The notes: a model not told the origin generated them from the letters alone. A DNA stretch of 64,000 nucleotides from Lachnospiraceae bacterium Marseille-Q4251 (GCA_018223435.1 JAGTTO010000001.1:3968001-4032000), one strand, 5' to 3'; shown: positions 26,657 to 36,881, counted from the first letter of the stretch. Numbers and translations are program-made.

Positions 26657-27895
26657 ATGAATATAATGTTTTTATCAATAGAAAATTATTCAGATTTTAA
26701 TGCCAGATCAATATATATGGATTTGATAAATGAGTTTCGGAAGCAAGGTCATTATGTTACTGTGATTTCTGCTTGTGAACAAAGAGATACAAAAAGTGAG
26801 AAGCCCCAAATAATAGCAAGTGATAGAAGTGGTGAAATAAGAAAAGTTTATGTCGCAAATGTGACAAAAATGTCAAATTTTATACTTAAAGGAATAAATC
26901 TTATGAAATTATTGCCCAAGTATAGAATTGCCGCAAAGAAGGCTATGAAAGAAAGAACATATTCTCTTGTGTTGTATGGCTCTCCACCTATTACAGTATA
27001 TGGAGCAGTAAAAGCTGTAAAAAAAAGACAGAATGCGTACTCATATTTATTGCTGAAAGATATTTGGCCATACGATTGCTTGTTTGGGGGAGCCTTATCT
27101 ATGAAAGGACCCAAAAAAATAGCGTTTGATTATTTGGCGTTGTTAGCAAGACGTTTGTATGATACATCTGATACAATAGGATGTATGTCACCAGCAAATG
27201 TAAAGTTTTTACTAGAAAATGAGCCATATTTAGAATCACAGGATAAAATAGAAATTTGTCCTAATAGTATTTCGCCTAAAGAAGTTTACTTAAGTGAGTT
27301 TGAAAAAACAACTATAAGAAGAAAATATGACATTCCAGAAAATAAAGTGGTCTTCATATATGGTGGGAGTTTAGGAGTACCACAAGGAATTGATTTCGCA
27401 TTAAGAGCGATAGCTTCCTCAGCGTCTGTAAAAAATGCATATTTTGTTTTTGTTGGTGGTGGAACTGAAAAAAATAAAATTGCTAATTATATTGAAACAG
27501 AGAAGTCGAAAAATGTTAAATTAATAGATATGCTGGCAAAAGCAGAATATGAAAAGTTAGTATCTGCTTGTGATGTAGGACTCATATTTTTACATCATGA
27601 GTGTTTATCACCAAATTATCCGTCAAGAATTTTAACATATATGCAAGCAGGTATTCCGATTTTATGTGCTACAGATACATATACAGATGTAGGTAAAATA
27701 GCAGAAAAGAATGGATATGGTCTGTCATGTGAAAGTAATAATGAGGAATCATTTGTAGAAAAAGTAAGTGAATTTTGTGATGAAAATATGAGAAGTATAA
27801 TGGGTAAAAATGCTAATTCATATTTAAATAGCAATTATACAGTTGAGAAATCCTATGAAATAATAATGAAAAGAGTGGGCGAAAATGGGAAATAA
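26657..27895 (+). CDS. Glycosyltransferase, GT4-like
   Basis: The 412-residue protein has the GT-B fold pattern: an N-terminal nucleotide-binding-like half and a C-terminal half with VVFIYGGSLGVPQGIDFALRA, FVFVGGGTEKNKI, and PSRILTYMQAGIPIL (donor-binding EX7E-like region). It resembles WcaI/WbuB-type transferases. ATG 26657 is preferred because GTGAGGTG lies eight bases upstream; nine earlier codons are open. It overlaps the next gene by 11 bp. Confidence 0.83.
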   Translation: MNIMFLSIENYSDFNARSIYMDLINEFRKQGHYVTVISACEQRDTKSEKPQIIASDRSGEIRKVYVANVTKMSNFILKGINLMKLLPKYRIAAKKAMKERTYSLVLYGSPPITVYGAVKAVKKRQNAYSYLLLKDIWPYDCLFGGALSMKGPKKIAFDYLALLARRLYDTSDTIGCMSPANVKFLLENEPYLESQDKIEICPNSISPKEVYLSEFEKTTIRRKYDIPENKVVFIYGGSLGVPQGIDFALRAIASSASVKNAYFVFVGGGTEKNKIANYIETEKSKNVKLIDMLAKAEYEKLVSACDVGLIFLHHECLSPNYPSRILTYMQAGIPILCATDTYTDVGKIAEKNGYGLSCESNNEESFVEKVSEFCDENMRSIMGKNANSYLNSNYTVEKSYEIIMKRVGENGK

Positions 27896-29075
27896 ATTAT
27901 TAGTTGCATGTGATGTGCATTTATTAAAAGCTCCAGATGGAAGCTATTGGTGTGATGCAATTTATAAATATAATTTTTGGAAAAGATATTTGGATGTTTT
28001 TCAAAGTATAAGAGTAGCTGGTAGATGTAAAGAAGTTAAGACAATAGATCCCAAATGGCATAGAGTGGATGGACCTAGAGTTGAAATATTTGAAATTCCT
28101 TTTTATCAGGGACCTAAGCAATTACTCTTTAAATATATGCAAATACAAAAATGTTTAAAAAACGTTGATGAAGGATGCGATGCTGCATTAATGAGAATGC
28201 CAAGTCAAACCGCGTATATGGTATTTAAACATTTGTCGAAAAAGATTCCTAAAGCGGGAGAAATAGTATATGATCCATCAGATGATGTTAAGCGAAAAGA
28301 CCAATCTTTTATAATGAGTATATTAAACCGTAGGATTTCAAATCAATTAAAACAGTTTTGCAGAACTGTTAATGGGGTTTCATATGTAACAGAATATTCT
28401 ATACAAAAAAATTATCCTTCAGTTGCAGCATTAAAAGGTGAGAGTAAAGAATATTTTGAATCAAATTATTCGACGATAACTTTATCAGATGACGCCTTTA
28501 CATCTTCAAGGATTTACAATAATATGAGCCATATGAAAATAGCACTTTCAAGTGTGGCAATGGAAAGTGATAGAAAGGGCGAAAAAATATTGATACGTGC
28601 TGTTAAAATTGCAAGACAAAAAGGATTTGATATAACGGCAGTTATCATAGGCGATGGATCAAAGCGAGGAGAATTTGAAAGATATGCAAAAGATGAAGGG
28701 GTAGATGAATTCATTACTTTTACTGGTTTGTTGCCATCTTCAGATGAGGTACGAGAGCAATTATTAAAATCGGATATTTATATGTTTCCAACACAGGCAG
28801 AAGGTTTACCAAGAGGAATTCTTGAAGCTATGGCTGTTGGAATGCCTGTATTATCGACACCTGTAGGCGGAATACCAGAAATAATTGAAAAAGACTATCT
28901 GTTTTCTCCATTTGATGCAGAAGCATTTGCAAATAAAATATGTTATTTAATGGAAAATCCTGATGAATTAAATATTATGAGTAAGAAAAATTTTGAAAAA
29001 TCTAAAAGTTTTGCTAACACTGTATTACAGAAAAAGAGAAATGAATTTTATATAAAACTTTGTAAGTTGATTTAA
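27885..29075 (+). CDS. Glycosyltransferase, GT4 family
   Basis: The 396-residue protein shows the GT-B C-terminal signature: ITAVIIGDGSKRGEFERYA, FTGLLPSSDEVREQLLKSD, MFPTQAEGLPRGILEAMAVG and VLSTPVGGIPEI. The EGLPRGILEAMA stretch is the EX7E donor motif of GT4. The acceptor is unknown. It overlaps the previous glycosyltransferase by 11 bp, indicating coupled translation. Confidence 0.88.
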   Translation: MGNKLLVACDVHLLKAPDGSYWCDAIYKYNFWKRYLDVFQSIRVAGRCKEVKTIDPKWHRVDGPRVEIFEIPFYQGPKQLLFKYMQIQKCLKNVDEGCDAALMRMPSQTAYMVFKHLSKKIPKAGEIVYDPSDDVKRKDQSFIMSILNRRISNQLKQFCRTVNGVSYVTEYSIQKNYPSVAALKGESKEYFESNYSTITLSDDAFTSSRIYNNMSHMKIALSSVAMESDRKGEKILIRAVKIARQKGFDITAVIIGDGSKRGEFERYAKDEGVDEFITFTGLLPSSDEVREQLLKSDIYMFPTQAEGLPRGILEAMAVGMPVLSTPVGGIPEIIEKDYLFSPFDAEAFANKICYLMENPDELNIMSKKNFEKSKSFANTVLQKKRNEFYIKLCKLI

Positions 29076-29090
29076 GAATGAGGAAAAAAT

Positions 29091-30227
29091 ATGTATGTTT
29101 TAATCGTGTCACCAAACAATTTCCCGGAAAATGATGCGGGAGCAGTACGTGATGGATGCTTTGCAAAAATATATCAAGAGTTAGGTTATGATGTGGTTCA
29201 CATAGGAATGAATCCTGACTCAGAAAAGGGAAGTTTCAAAGGAGTTAGATATTATAGTATATATCAGGATAATTGCGGTATTGCTAGAAAAATAAGCAAT
29301 AGTTTTTCATACGGTGAGCGGTTATCACAGGTAATGAAAAAAATAATCAAAAACAGTGGGGAACCATCTGTAATACATATGTATGATATTCCGAAAAGTG
29401 GGATAGAACTGCTGCGGAAATATTCAATTAAAAATAATATTCGTATTGTACATGATAGTGTTGAATGGTATTCGCCGTGTGAATTTAAAATGGGATGTTT
29501 CGCATATCCATACCTATTAAAGAATAGAACAAATACAAAACTGATAAGAAAACCAATGTATGTTTATGCTATAAGCAGATATTTACAGAAGTATTATTCA
29601 GAAAAAGGATTAAAAACACTTAGAGTACCGGTAATAATGGATAGTAAGGAGTATTGTCCTAAGATAGTTCGAGGTAATGTGATAAAAGTTGTTTATGCAG
29701 GGTCTCCAGCAAAAAAAGATTATCTTAAAGAATGTATTATAGCTTTTGGGAATTTAACAAATAAAGAACGAGAAAGAATGGAATTTCATATATATGGTGC
29801 AGATGAAAATTATGTAGAGGATTGTTTGTCTGAAAAACAAATTCCAGAAATTGTAGCTCATGGTAGAGTAGCGCGAGAGGACGTCACAAGAGCATTAGCA
29901 ATGAGTGATTTTTCTATACTTCTTAGACCGGCAAATGAGCGTTATACCAAAGCTGGTTTTCCGACAAAATCAGTAGAAGCAATGATGAATGGATGTGCTA
30001 TGATATGTAATTTAACTTCAGATTTGGGAATGTATCTTAAAGATGAAAAGAACAGTATTATAGTTGAAAATTGTAGTAGTGAAGCAATGACACAAGCATT
30101 ACGAAAAGTTATAAAGTTAAATAGACAGGAAATTAACGAAGTGAAAGAAAATGCACACAAAACTGCAAAGGAATATTTTGATTATCGAATTTGGGTTTCC
30201 GCTGTAAAAGAATTTATTGAAGGATAG
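29091..30227 (+). CDS. Glycosyltransferase, GT-B type
   Basis: The 378-residue protein starts with MYVLIVSPNNFPENDAGAVRDG, a GT4-like N-terminus, and has KVVYAGSPAKKDYLKECI, EIVAHGRVAREDVTRALAMSDFS, and GFPTKSVEAMMNGCAMIC. The EX7E motif is less clear than in the previous gene, so the family assignment is softer. AGGAAAAAAT lies before the ATG. It is the third of four glycosyltransferases in the locus. Confidence 0.8.
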   Translation: MYVLIVSPNNFPENDAGAVRDGCFAKIYQELGYDVVHIGMNPDSEKGSFKGVRYYSIYQDNCGIARKISNSFSYGERLSQVMKKIIKNSGEPSVIHMYDIPKSGIELLRKYSIKNNIRIVHDSVEWYSPCEFKMGCFAYPYLLKNRTNTKLIRKPMYVYAISRYLQKYYSEKGLKTLRVPVIMDSKEYCPKIVRGNVIKVVYAGSPAKKDYLKECIIAFGNLTNKERERMEFHIYGADENYVEDCLSEKQIPEIVAHGRVAREDVTRALAMSDFSILLRPANERYTKAGFPTKSVEAMMNGCAMICNLTSDLGMYLKDEKNSIIVENCSSEAMTQALRKVIKLNRQEINEVKENAHKTAKEYFDYRIWVSAVKEFIEG

Positions 30228-30233
30228 AAAAAT

Positions 30234-30914
30234 ATGTTTTTAGAAATTAAACGTCTTATTAAAATATATAAAATTAAAATGCAGAAAAAGAATATTATTT
30301 TTTTAAGGAAAGCTAATATAGACAAAAATGCAGTGCTAGAAGGTCAAAACAAAATTGGAGCAGAATCTTGGTTTGAAGGTTATATGGGGTTTGGAACATA
30401 TATAGGTGATCAGTGTACTATAATGGGTAAAATTGGACGATACTGCAGTATTGGACATAAGGTTACTGTCCTCACAGGAACACATCCAAGTCATAGATTT
30501 GTTTCAACACATCCGACATTCTTTTCATTAGGATTACAAAATGGAACAACATATGTTTCAACACAAAAATTTAAAGAAAAAATATACGCTGATGAAAACA
30601 ATAAATACGGATGTATTATTGGGAATGATGTGTGGATTGGTTATAATGCAACAATTATGGGTGGTTGTACTATAGGCGATGGTGCGATTGTGGCAGCTGG
30701 AGCACTTGTTAAAGAAAATGTGGAACCATATACAATTGTTGCAGGGCAACCAGCTAAAGTGATTGGAAAGCGATTTGAAGATGAAAAAATAGCATTCTTA
30801 ATGAAAATTAAATGGTGGGATAAACCAGAGGCATGGATAAAGTCTCATGCTGATGATTTTGAAGATATTAGTAAATTTGAAAGGAATATAAGTAGAGGGG
30901 AGAGTCAATATTGA
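30234..30914 (+). CDS. Hexapeptide-repeat acetyltransferase (CatB/XAT-like)
   Basis: The 226-residue left-handed beta-helix protein has repeats such as IGKIGRYCSIGHKVTVLTG, HPSHRFVSTHPTFFS with the catalytic-type histidine, and NDVWIGYNATIMGGCTIGDG. These features fit xenobiotic-acetyltransferase-like O-acetyltransferases used to decorate polysaccharides. The last four bases overlap the start of the polymerase gene. Confidence 0.85.
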   Translation: MFLEIKRLIKIYKIKMQKKNIIFLRKANIDKNAVLEGQNKIGAESWFEGYMGFGTYIGDQCTIMGKIGRYCSIGHKVTVLTGTHPSHRFVSTHPTFFSLGLQNGTTYVSTQKFKEKIYADENNKYGCIIGNDVWIGYNATIMGGCTIGDGAIVAAGALVKENVEPYTIVAGQPAKVIGKRFEDEKIAFLMKIKWWDKPEAWIKSHADDFEDISKFERNISRGESQY

Positions 30915-32173
30915 AAGTTGTTATTTGTATACTTCCTATCATCTGTTTTCTTATATCAATGCATAAATATAAAGCGTGGAATAATCCATATGTAATATTC
31001 AATATACTTTGGAGCGTAGTTGGCATTTTGATATTATGCGGAAATAAAAGTGTATATACACCATCAATAACGGCTATGTTGTGTGTAATAACAGGGATTA
31101 TAGGTTTTAATTTATCTGCGTTGTCAAGAAGAATTATTTTGGGAAATCGGAGCGTTTTGAATGTGAAATATATGTTCAATCCGCGAAGAGCTGCCATTAT
31201 TTCAACCATTGTTTTAATAGTAAGTTTCTTTTTATCAATAGATGCTATTCGTTCTCTATTAGTTGGAATTTCATATTCCGATATTAGAAATGATTATTAT
31301 ACATATGATGGTGAAGGAAGTGTGCTCTTATATTATTTTCGTGAGTATATAATTGATCCCTTGAGATATGTTGTAATTGTTTCAGCTATATTTGCTATTT
31401 TCAAAAAAGAGTATCGTTCAAAATTATTGATACTTAACGCATCATTTTGTGTTTTATTGCAAGCCGTGAGCAATGGAGGACGCTATATTTTAATGAATAC
31501 TTTTTTTATGATAATTTGTGGAGCTTTGATACTTAACTGTGATGTTAAATTATCCTTAAAGCAAAAGATGGAAATTGTGTTCTTTGGTGGCATATTAGCG
31601 TATGGGCTGATTTTTCTGACAAATAGTAGAGCAACTTATTTAATGCAGAATATGACTATTGGAGAAAAGATGTTTTCAACTGTGTATCAATATTTCGCAG
31701 GAAGTATTACTTATTTAGGAGAAGTTATTAAAAATACACCTAATATAAAAGGAGCAACGTATGGTGTGAATTTTGTAGCAGGCTGGATATCTCCGTTATT
31801 TGTTATACTTAATTATATTGGTATTCTTTCATACCCACAAGTGTTCAGTGTTATAGGAACCGAAGCATGTAAAGTTTTAAAAATTGGTGAAAATTTATAC
31901 TATAATGCTATGCCAACTGTTTTTGGATATTTTTACATTGATGGTGGTCTAGTACTTACATTTATAGAAGCTTGGATATGGGGGTATATTTGTAAGCGCC
32001 TTTATACAAGAGCAGAAAATGGAAATTTGTTATTTACAGCGGTATATATATTGATGTTTTTACAAATATGTAATGCAAGCACTAGATGGTTTTTGTATTC
32101 TACCGGATACTGCCTAGCTTTTATATATATGAGATTAGTTTTTGATAGAGAGAAATTTGTAGAGGAAGAGTAA
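30911..32173 (+). CDS. Wzy-like repeat-unit polymerase
   Basis: The 420-residue protein is almost entirely hydrophobic with about ten predicted membrane helices and a large loop (roughly residues 250-310). This is the profile of O-antigen/oligosaccharide-repeat polymerases, which share topology more than sequence. The start is TTG within TATTGA, overlapping the previous stop; GAGGGGAGAG is the ribosome binding site. It is the only polymerase candidate in the locus. Confidence 0.8.
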   Translation: MKVVICILPIICFLISMHKYKAWNNPYVIFNILWSVVGILILCGNKSVYTPSITAMLCVITGIIGFNLSALSRRIILGNRSVLNVKYMFNPRRAAIISTIVLIVSFFLSIDAIRSLLVGISYSDIRNDYYTYDGEGSVLLYYFREYIIDPLRYVVIVSAIFAIFKKEYRSKLLILNASFCVLLQAVSNGGRYILMNTFFMIICGALILNCDVKLSLKQKMEIVFFGGILAYGLIFLTNSRATYLMQNMTIGEKMFSTVYQYFAGSITYLGEVIKNTPNIKGATYGVNFVAGWISPLFVILNYIGILSYPQVFSVIGTEACKVLKIGENLYYNAMPTVFGYFYIDGGLVLTFIEAWIWGYICKRLYTRAENGNLLFTAVYILMFLQICNASTRWFLYSTGYCLAFIYMRLVFDREKFVEEE

Positions 32174-32176
32174 AAT

Positions 32177-33322
32177 ATGAATATAGCAATAGTAGCAGTG
32201 GGGTATAATCGCCCCGATTCTATGGAACAATTGTTGAATACAGTTGTAAAAGCAGATTATGCTAGTGATAAAGTTGATCTTATTGTGAGTATAGATAAAG
32301 GAGAAAAGCAAAATGAGATTGTAAAAGTTGCAGAAAAAGTTGAATGGTTATTTGGAAATAAGATTATCCGTGCATTTCCGGAACGACAAGGGCTTAGAAA
32401 GCATATTATTCAATGTGGTGATTTGACAGAAAAATATGATGCAGTAGTTGTATTAGAAGATGATTTGAATGTATCAGAGTATTTCTATACATATGTAAAA
32501 CAGACATTGTCTTTTTATGAAGAAGACTCAAAAATTGCAGGTATTTCTTTGTATAAGCATCAGACTCATCCAGGTGTATATAGACCGTTTGAGCCGGTTA
32601 ATAATGGATATGATGTATATATGCAGCAGTTTGCCATGTCATGGGGACAATGTTGGTCAAAAAAAATGTGGCAAGGGTTTAAAAACTGGTACACAAAGAA
32701 TGAACAGAAGGATTTGGCAGAAGGTTGTATTTTACCGCAATATATTTCAAATTGGAATAAACAATCATGGTTAAAATACTTCATGCGTTATATTGTAGAA
32801 AATGATAAATACTTTATATATCCATATTTCTCGCTCAGTACAAATGCCTCGGATGCAGGTGAACATTGTCGAATTCCCAATAATGATTTTCAAGTATCTA
32901 TGTTGCAAGGTGAAGTAGAGTACCGTTTACCAACATATGAAAGAGCAATAAAATATGATGTTTTTTTTGAAAGAGTTGGTTTAGAAGTCTTTGATGAATT
33001 GAACGGAGAAATTGTTTTAGATTTGTATGGAAATCGAGAAAATTTTGGAAATGCAGATTATGCTATTTCGACAGCGCGACATCCGTTTAGAGTTGTAAAA
33101 ACACTTCAATTAAAGTATCGACCGATCGAGATGAATTGCGTTGTTCCTGTTGAAGGAAATGGAATATATATATATGATTTGCATTCGGTAAAAAGGAAAC
33201 CGAGTGGGACTGAAGACATAATTACACGTTATGATGTTAGAGCCATTCATTGGAAAAAAATGCTTCATCTTGGGATTGTAGGATTGGTTGATGCAATAAT
33301 GGATAGGATGAAAAGAAGATAA
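32177..33322 (+). CDS. GT-A glycosyltransferase (family 2 / GNT-I-like)
   Basis: The 381-residue protein begins NIAIVAVGYNRPDSMEQLL, a GT-A N-terminus, and has YDAVVVLEDDLNVSEYF with the metal-binding acidic motif (LEDDL), then SWGQCWSKKMW. The EDD motif and general layout resemble GNT-I/POMGNT-type transferases found in bacterial capsule loci. Acceptor and donor are unknown. It is three bases downstream of the polymerase gene. Confidence 0.82.
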   Translation: MNIAIVAVGYNRPDSMEQLLNTVVKADYASDKVDLIVSIDKGEKQNEIVKVAEKVEWLFGNKIIRAFPERQGLRKHIIQCGDLTEKYDAVVVLEDDLNVSEYFYTYVKQTLSFYEEDSKIAGISLYKHQTHPGVYRPFEPVNNGYDVYMQQFAMSWGQCWSKKMWQGFKNWYTKNEQKDLAEGCILPQYISNWNKQSWLKYFMRYIVENDKYFIYPYFSLSTNASDAGEHCRIPNNDFQVSMLQGEVEYRLPTYERAIKYDVFFERVGLEVFDELNGEIVLDLYGNRENFGNADYAISTARHPFRVVKTLQLKYRPIEMNCVVPVEGNGIYIYDLHSVKRKPSGTEDIITRYDVRAIHWKKMLHLGIVGLVDAIMDRMKRR

Positions 33323-33324
33323 TA

Positions 33325-34617
33325 ATGTTAGAACAGATTAAAAGATTTTTGACTAATAAATTTTTTCAAAATACAAGTTGGATGGTTTTTGCGCAAATAT
33401 ATCAAATGGTTATTTCACTGTTTATTGGTGTAATTAGTGCAAGATATTTAGGTCCGTCTAATTATGGAACTATAAACTATGCTGCATCGTATATATCATT
33501 TTTTACAATTTTCTGTGCGTTGGGCTTAGAGGGTATCGTAGTTAGGGAAATTATTTCTAAACGGGAGCAAGAAGGAATAATATTGGGAAGTGGCATAATA
33601 ATGCGTTTGATAGCAGGCGTATTATCTATGGTTGCTGTGTGCATAATAGTCTATTTTTTGAATCCGGATGATCATATTCTTTTGGTAGTTACCTTTTTGC
33701 AATCTATCATATTACCTTTTAATGCATTCAATTTAATTGATATGTGGTATCAATCTAATTTGAATTCTAAGGTGTCTACTATCATTAGATGTATATCTTA
33801 TACGGTCATGTCCTTATATAAGGTGTTTTTATTAATTACGGGAAAAAGTGTGGAATGGTTTGCTTTTTCAACAGCATTAGATTCACTGTTAATAGCCATT
33901 ATGTTTATGATAATGTATCGTAAACAAGGAAAACGAAAACTAGAGTTTGATTTACAAACATCAAAGCAACTATTGAGAAAAAGTTATCATTTAATTATTT
34001 CAACAATGATGGCTGTTTTATATAGCCAAATGGATAGAGTAATGATAGGAAAAATGATGACTCAAACAGATGTAGGATATTATACTGCTGCAGCTACGAT
34101 ATGTAATATGTGGGTTTTTATACCACAAGCATTTGCAAATTCTGCAAGGCCTGTAATTATGGAAGTGCAAGAACATAATAAAAGTTTATATATAAAGAGG
34201 CTAAAACAGTTGTCTGGATTCATTTTTTGGATTGGAGTATTATTTTCAATAGCATTTACTGTCTTGGCAGATTTTATTATTTTAGTTTTATATGGTAACG
34301 CATATATGATGGCTAAAGGACCTTTGGTAATATTGATATGGTCGACAGTATTCTCATCATTATCATATCCAAGATCTATATGGATGATATGTGAGAACAA
34401 ACAAAATTACACTAAACATATATTAATATGGGGAGTAATTATAAATTTAATATTAAACTATTATGGAATTAAGTATTATGGAATTATAGGTGCGGCAGTT
34501 GCGACACTATTTACAGAAATGGTGACATGTTTAATTGCGCCAACATTCTATAAAGAAACACGTATATACGTTAGATATTTAATTGAATCATTTATAGGGA
34601 AAGGAATTTTAAAATGA
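33325..34617 (+). CDS. Wzx-like polysaccharide flippase (MOP superfamily)
   Basis: The 430-residue protein has about 12 membrane helices. The N-terminus contains NTSWMVFAQIYQMVISLFIGVISARYLGPSNYG, in which the ARYLGPxxYG stretch is a signature of the polysaccharide transport (RfbX/Wzx) family. It should move the undecaprenyl-linked repeat unit across the membrane for the polymerase at 30911. It overlaps the following gene by 4 bp. Confidence 0.93.
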   Translation: MLEQIKRFLTNKFFQNTSWMVFAQIYQMVISLFIGVISARYLGPSNYGTINYAASYISFFTIFCALGLEGIVVREIISKREQEGIILGSGIIMRLIAGVLSMVAVCIIVYFLNPDDHILLVVTFLQSIILPFNAFNLIDMWYQSNLNSKVSTIIRCISYTVMSLYKVFLLITGKSVEWFAFSTALDSLLIAIMFMIMYRKQGKRKLEFDLQTSKQLLRKSYHLIISTMMAVLYSQMDRVMIGKMMTQTDVGYYTAAATICNMWVFIPQAFANSARPVIMEVQEHNKSLYIKRLKQLSGFIFWIGVLFSIAFTVLADFIILVLYGNAYMMAKGPLVILIWSTVFSSLSYPRSIWMICENKQNYTKHILIWGVIINLILNYYGIKYYGIIGAAVATLFTEMVTCLIAPTFYKETRIYVRYLIESFIGKGILK

Positions 34618-35507
34618 AAATTAAGGTTTTACATGATATATATTGGAAAATATATGAGGGGGGGTGTTCTATTAGAACTATAATATCACCTACCAGTTCA
34701 ACTAAGTATTTATATAAAAAAAGATTTCAAAAACCATTAAATCTTAAAAATCCGAAAAGCTTTAACGAAAAAATTCAATGGTTAAAATTGAATACATATA
34801 ATAATAACCCTACGATTACACAATGCGCTGATAAGTATGCCGTTAGAGAATTTGTGAAGAAGATGGGATGTGAAGAACTTCTTATTCCATTAATAGGAGT
34901 GTATAGCAATGTGAGTGAAATTGATTGGAATAGCTTACCGGAAAAATTCGTGTTAAAATGTAATCATGGATGCGGATATAATTTGATTTGCTCTGATAAA
35001 GAAAAATTAAATATAGAAAAGGCAAAAAAAACAGTAAGTCAGTGGATGAAAGATGATTATTGGAAACATAGAGCAGAAATTAATTATAAATATATTCCTA
35101 AAAAAATCACAATTGAAAAATTCATTGATAATAATGGAAAGCAAATTGAAGATTATAAATTTTATTGTTTTAACGGAAAAGTATTATATACAATGGTATG
35201 TCTTGAAAGAAAAGATGGACATGCTAAATATTATTTTTTCGACAGAGATTGGAATTTGATTCCATATTCCAAAGATTCACTTAAAGTAGATAAAAATTTT
35301 AAAATTTGTAAACCCCAATTATTAGATAAAGCAATTGAGTATGCTGAAAAACTGTCTGCACAGTTTCCTTTTGTAAGAACTGATTTATATATATTGGATG
35401 ATAAAGTTTATTTTGGTGAATTAACATTTACTCCAGCAGGAGGATTAGACGATGATCTTTTGGATGGTGATAAAGAAATGGGAAAACTAATCAAATTGGA
35501 TTTATAA
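34614..35507 (+). CDS. TupA-like ATP-grasp protein
   Basis: The 297-residue protein has the family pattern NLKNPKSFNEKIQWLKLN, KFVLKCNHGCGYNLIC, ITIEKFID and YKFYCFNGKVLY, ending in LDDKVYFGELTFTPAGG. TupA-type proteins are ATP-grasp enzymes in teichuronopeptide and other surface-polymer loci, and probably link amino acids or peptides to sugar acids. Together with the ATP-grasp at 25545 this suggests an amino-acid-decorated polysaccharide. Confidence 0.85.
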   Translation: MKIKVLHDIYWKIYEGGCSIRTIISPTSSTKYLYKKRFQKPLNLKNPKSFNEKIQWLKLNTYNNNPTITQCADKYAVREFVKKMGCEELLIPLIGVYSNVSEIDWNSLPEKFVLKCNHGCGYNLICSDKEKLNIEKAKKTVSQWMKDDYWKHRAEINYKYIPKKITIEKFIDNNGKQIEDYKFYCFNGKVLYTMVCLERKDGHAKYYFFDRDWNLIPYSKDSLKVDKNFKICKPQLLDKAIEYAEKLSAQFPFVRTDLYILDDKVYFGELTFTPAGGLDDDLLDGDKEMGKLIKLDL

Positions 35508-35598
35508 TATTGATGGTATTATCTAAAAGAAGTTTAGGTAATGAAAATATATTGTATATCATTAATCAAGATATAAGAAAAGGTTATTGTGAAGTAAA

Positions 35599-36147
35599 AT
35601 GAAAATTATAAAGTTATTTAAACGGTTAAAAAATAAAATTACTCAAATAAAAAATCCAATAGTATGGGCAAAAAAAATAGGTGTAAACTTTCCTGAGGGT
35701 GAATTACATTTGTATGGAAATATTAATTGGAGTACAGAACCATGGATTATTACATTAGGAAAAAATGTACATATCACAGATGGGGTTAAGTTTGTAACAC
35801 ATGACGGGGGGGTGTTGCTATTTAGAAATAAAGTACCGGATCTTGAAGTAACAAAGCCTATTGTAATTGGAGACAATGTATATATTGGAAACAATGTAAT
35901 TATTTTACCTGGAGTGACAATTGGCGATAATGTTATTATTGGTGCAGGGGCTGTAATTTCTAAAAGTATTCCAAGTAATTCAGTTGCAGTTGGCGTACCC
36001 GCCAGAATAATAAAAACTGCAGATGAATATTTTGAAAAAATACAAAAAGAATCTCTTCATTTAGGACATTTAAAAGGTGTCGAAAAAGACAAAGCATTAA
36101 TGGAGTATTACCATTATGAGGGAGATTCAAAAGGAATTTATTTATAG
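35599..36147 (+). CDS. Hexapeptide-repeat O-acetyltransferase (WbbJ/LacA-like)
   Basis: The 182-residue beta-helix protein contains ITLGKNVHITDGVKFVTHDGG, with a probable catalytic histidine, and IGDNVYIGNNVIILPGVTIG and VPARIIKT. It is the last intact gene of the polysaccharide locus. About 90 bp separate it from the preceding gene, and no strong ribosome binding site is seen (GTGAAGTAAA before ATG). Confidence 0.83.
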   Translation: MKIIKLFKRLKNKITQIKNPIVWAKKIGVNFPEGELHLYGNINWSTEPWIITLGKNVHITDGVKFVTHDGGVLLFRNKVPDLEVTKPIVIGDNVYIGNNVIILPGVTIGDNVIIGAGAVISKSIPSNSVAVGVPARIIKTADEYFEKIQKESLHLGHLKGVEKDKALMEYYHYEGDSKGIYL

Positions 36148-36209
36148 AATAGAAAGCTCATTATTTTTAGCTTAGAAAATATAATTAATGATATAAAAGG
36201 AGAAAGAAA

Positions 36210-36278
36210 ATGTCTTTATTCAAAGGAAAAACATTAATGATTACTGGTGGTACTGGTTCTTTTGGAAACGTAGTTTAG
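36210..36278 (+). pseudogene. Truncated nucleotide-sugar dehydratase (CapD/FnlA-like), N-terminal 22 codons
   Basis: A good ribosome binding site (AAAGGAGAAAG) and ATG open a frame encoding MSLFKGKTLMITGGTGSFGN then VV and stop. The TGGTGSFGN motif is the cofactor-binding loop of UDP-GlcNAc 4,6-dehydratase/epimerase proteins that normally run to about 340 residues. The homology ends abruptly at about 36268, where another gene (VanZ family) begins out of frame. The gene has been cut by deletion or recombination. Confidence 0.82.
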
Positions 36279-36847
36279 GAAAGATTGCCTCCATCAAAAT
36301 TTATTTTAATTTCGAAGCGCTAGAGATTATCTGTTTTTCGGTTTTATGTTTGCTCGTAGCACTGTGGGCCGGATATTTATTGTGGCATAAAAAAATTCTC
36401 TTTTCCCAGGCTGTTTCAGGAATGCTTCTGCTCATTTTTCTTGGAATTGTCTTTGGTTCAACCGTATTTGCGCGGCAGCCGAAAGACTGCCGGGAATATA
36501 GACTGGAACTTTTTTGGTCATGGAAAGAAGTTTTTCATGGCCATCAGGAATTGTTGAAGGAAAATTTTTTGAATATCTTATTGCTGACTCCGGCTGGCTT
36601 TCTGTTACCTTCATTGTTTCATAAGAAACTGCCTTGGTGGTCGGGCCTGTTAACTGGGCTGATTATTTCTGCTGGAATCGAAATTGGGCAATTAGTGCTT
36701 TGCCGGGGACTCTTTGAATGGGATGATATGGTTCATAATAGTTTTGGCTGTATGCTGGGACTTTGGTGCGGCAATGCTAAGATCACTGTTTGGAACCAAC
36801 TGGTAAAGGAATGGAGGAGAAAAATGCATGATGTCAGGAAGAAATAG
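36279..36847 (+). pseudogene. VanZ-family membrane protein lacking its 5' end
   Basis: The frame open across 36279-36847 encodes a VanZ-like protein with a membrane-helix core and LLTPAGFLLPSLF, SAGIEIGQLVL and DDMVHNSFGCMLG, the VanZ signature. A start could be TTG 36350 (165 codons), but the first helix (FEALEIICFSVLCLLVALW) extends upstream of it into sequence without an ATG. The true N-terminus seems lost at the junction with the truncated dehydratase. VanZ proteins are linked with teicoplanin resistance and other envelope functions. Expression is doubtful. Confidence 0.7.
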
Positions 36848-36881
36848 TGAGTTTTAATGTTGTCATATTTCAGTAGTATAC

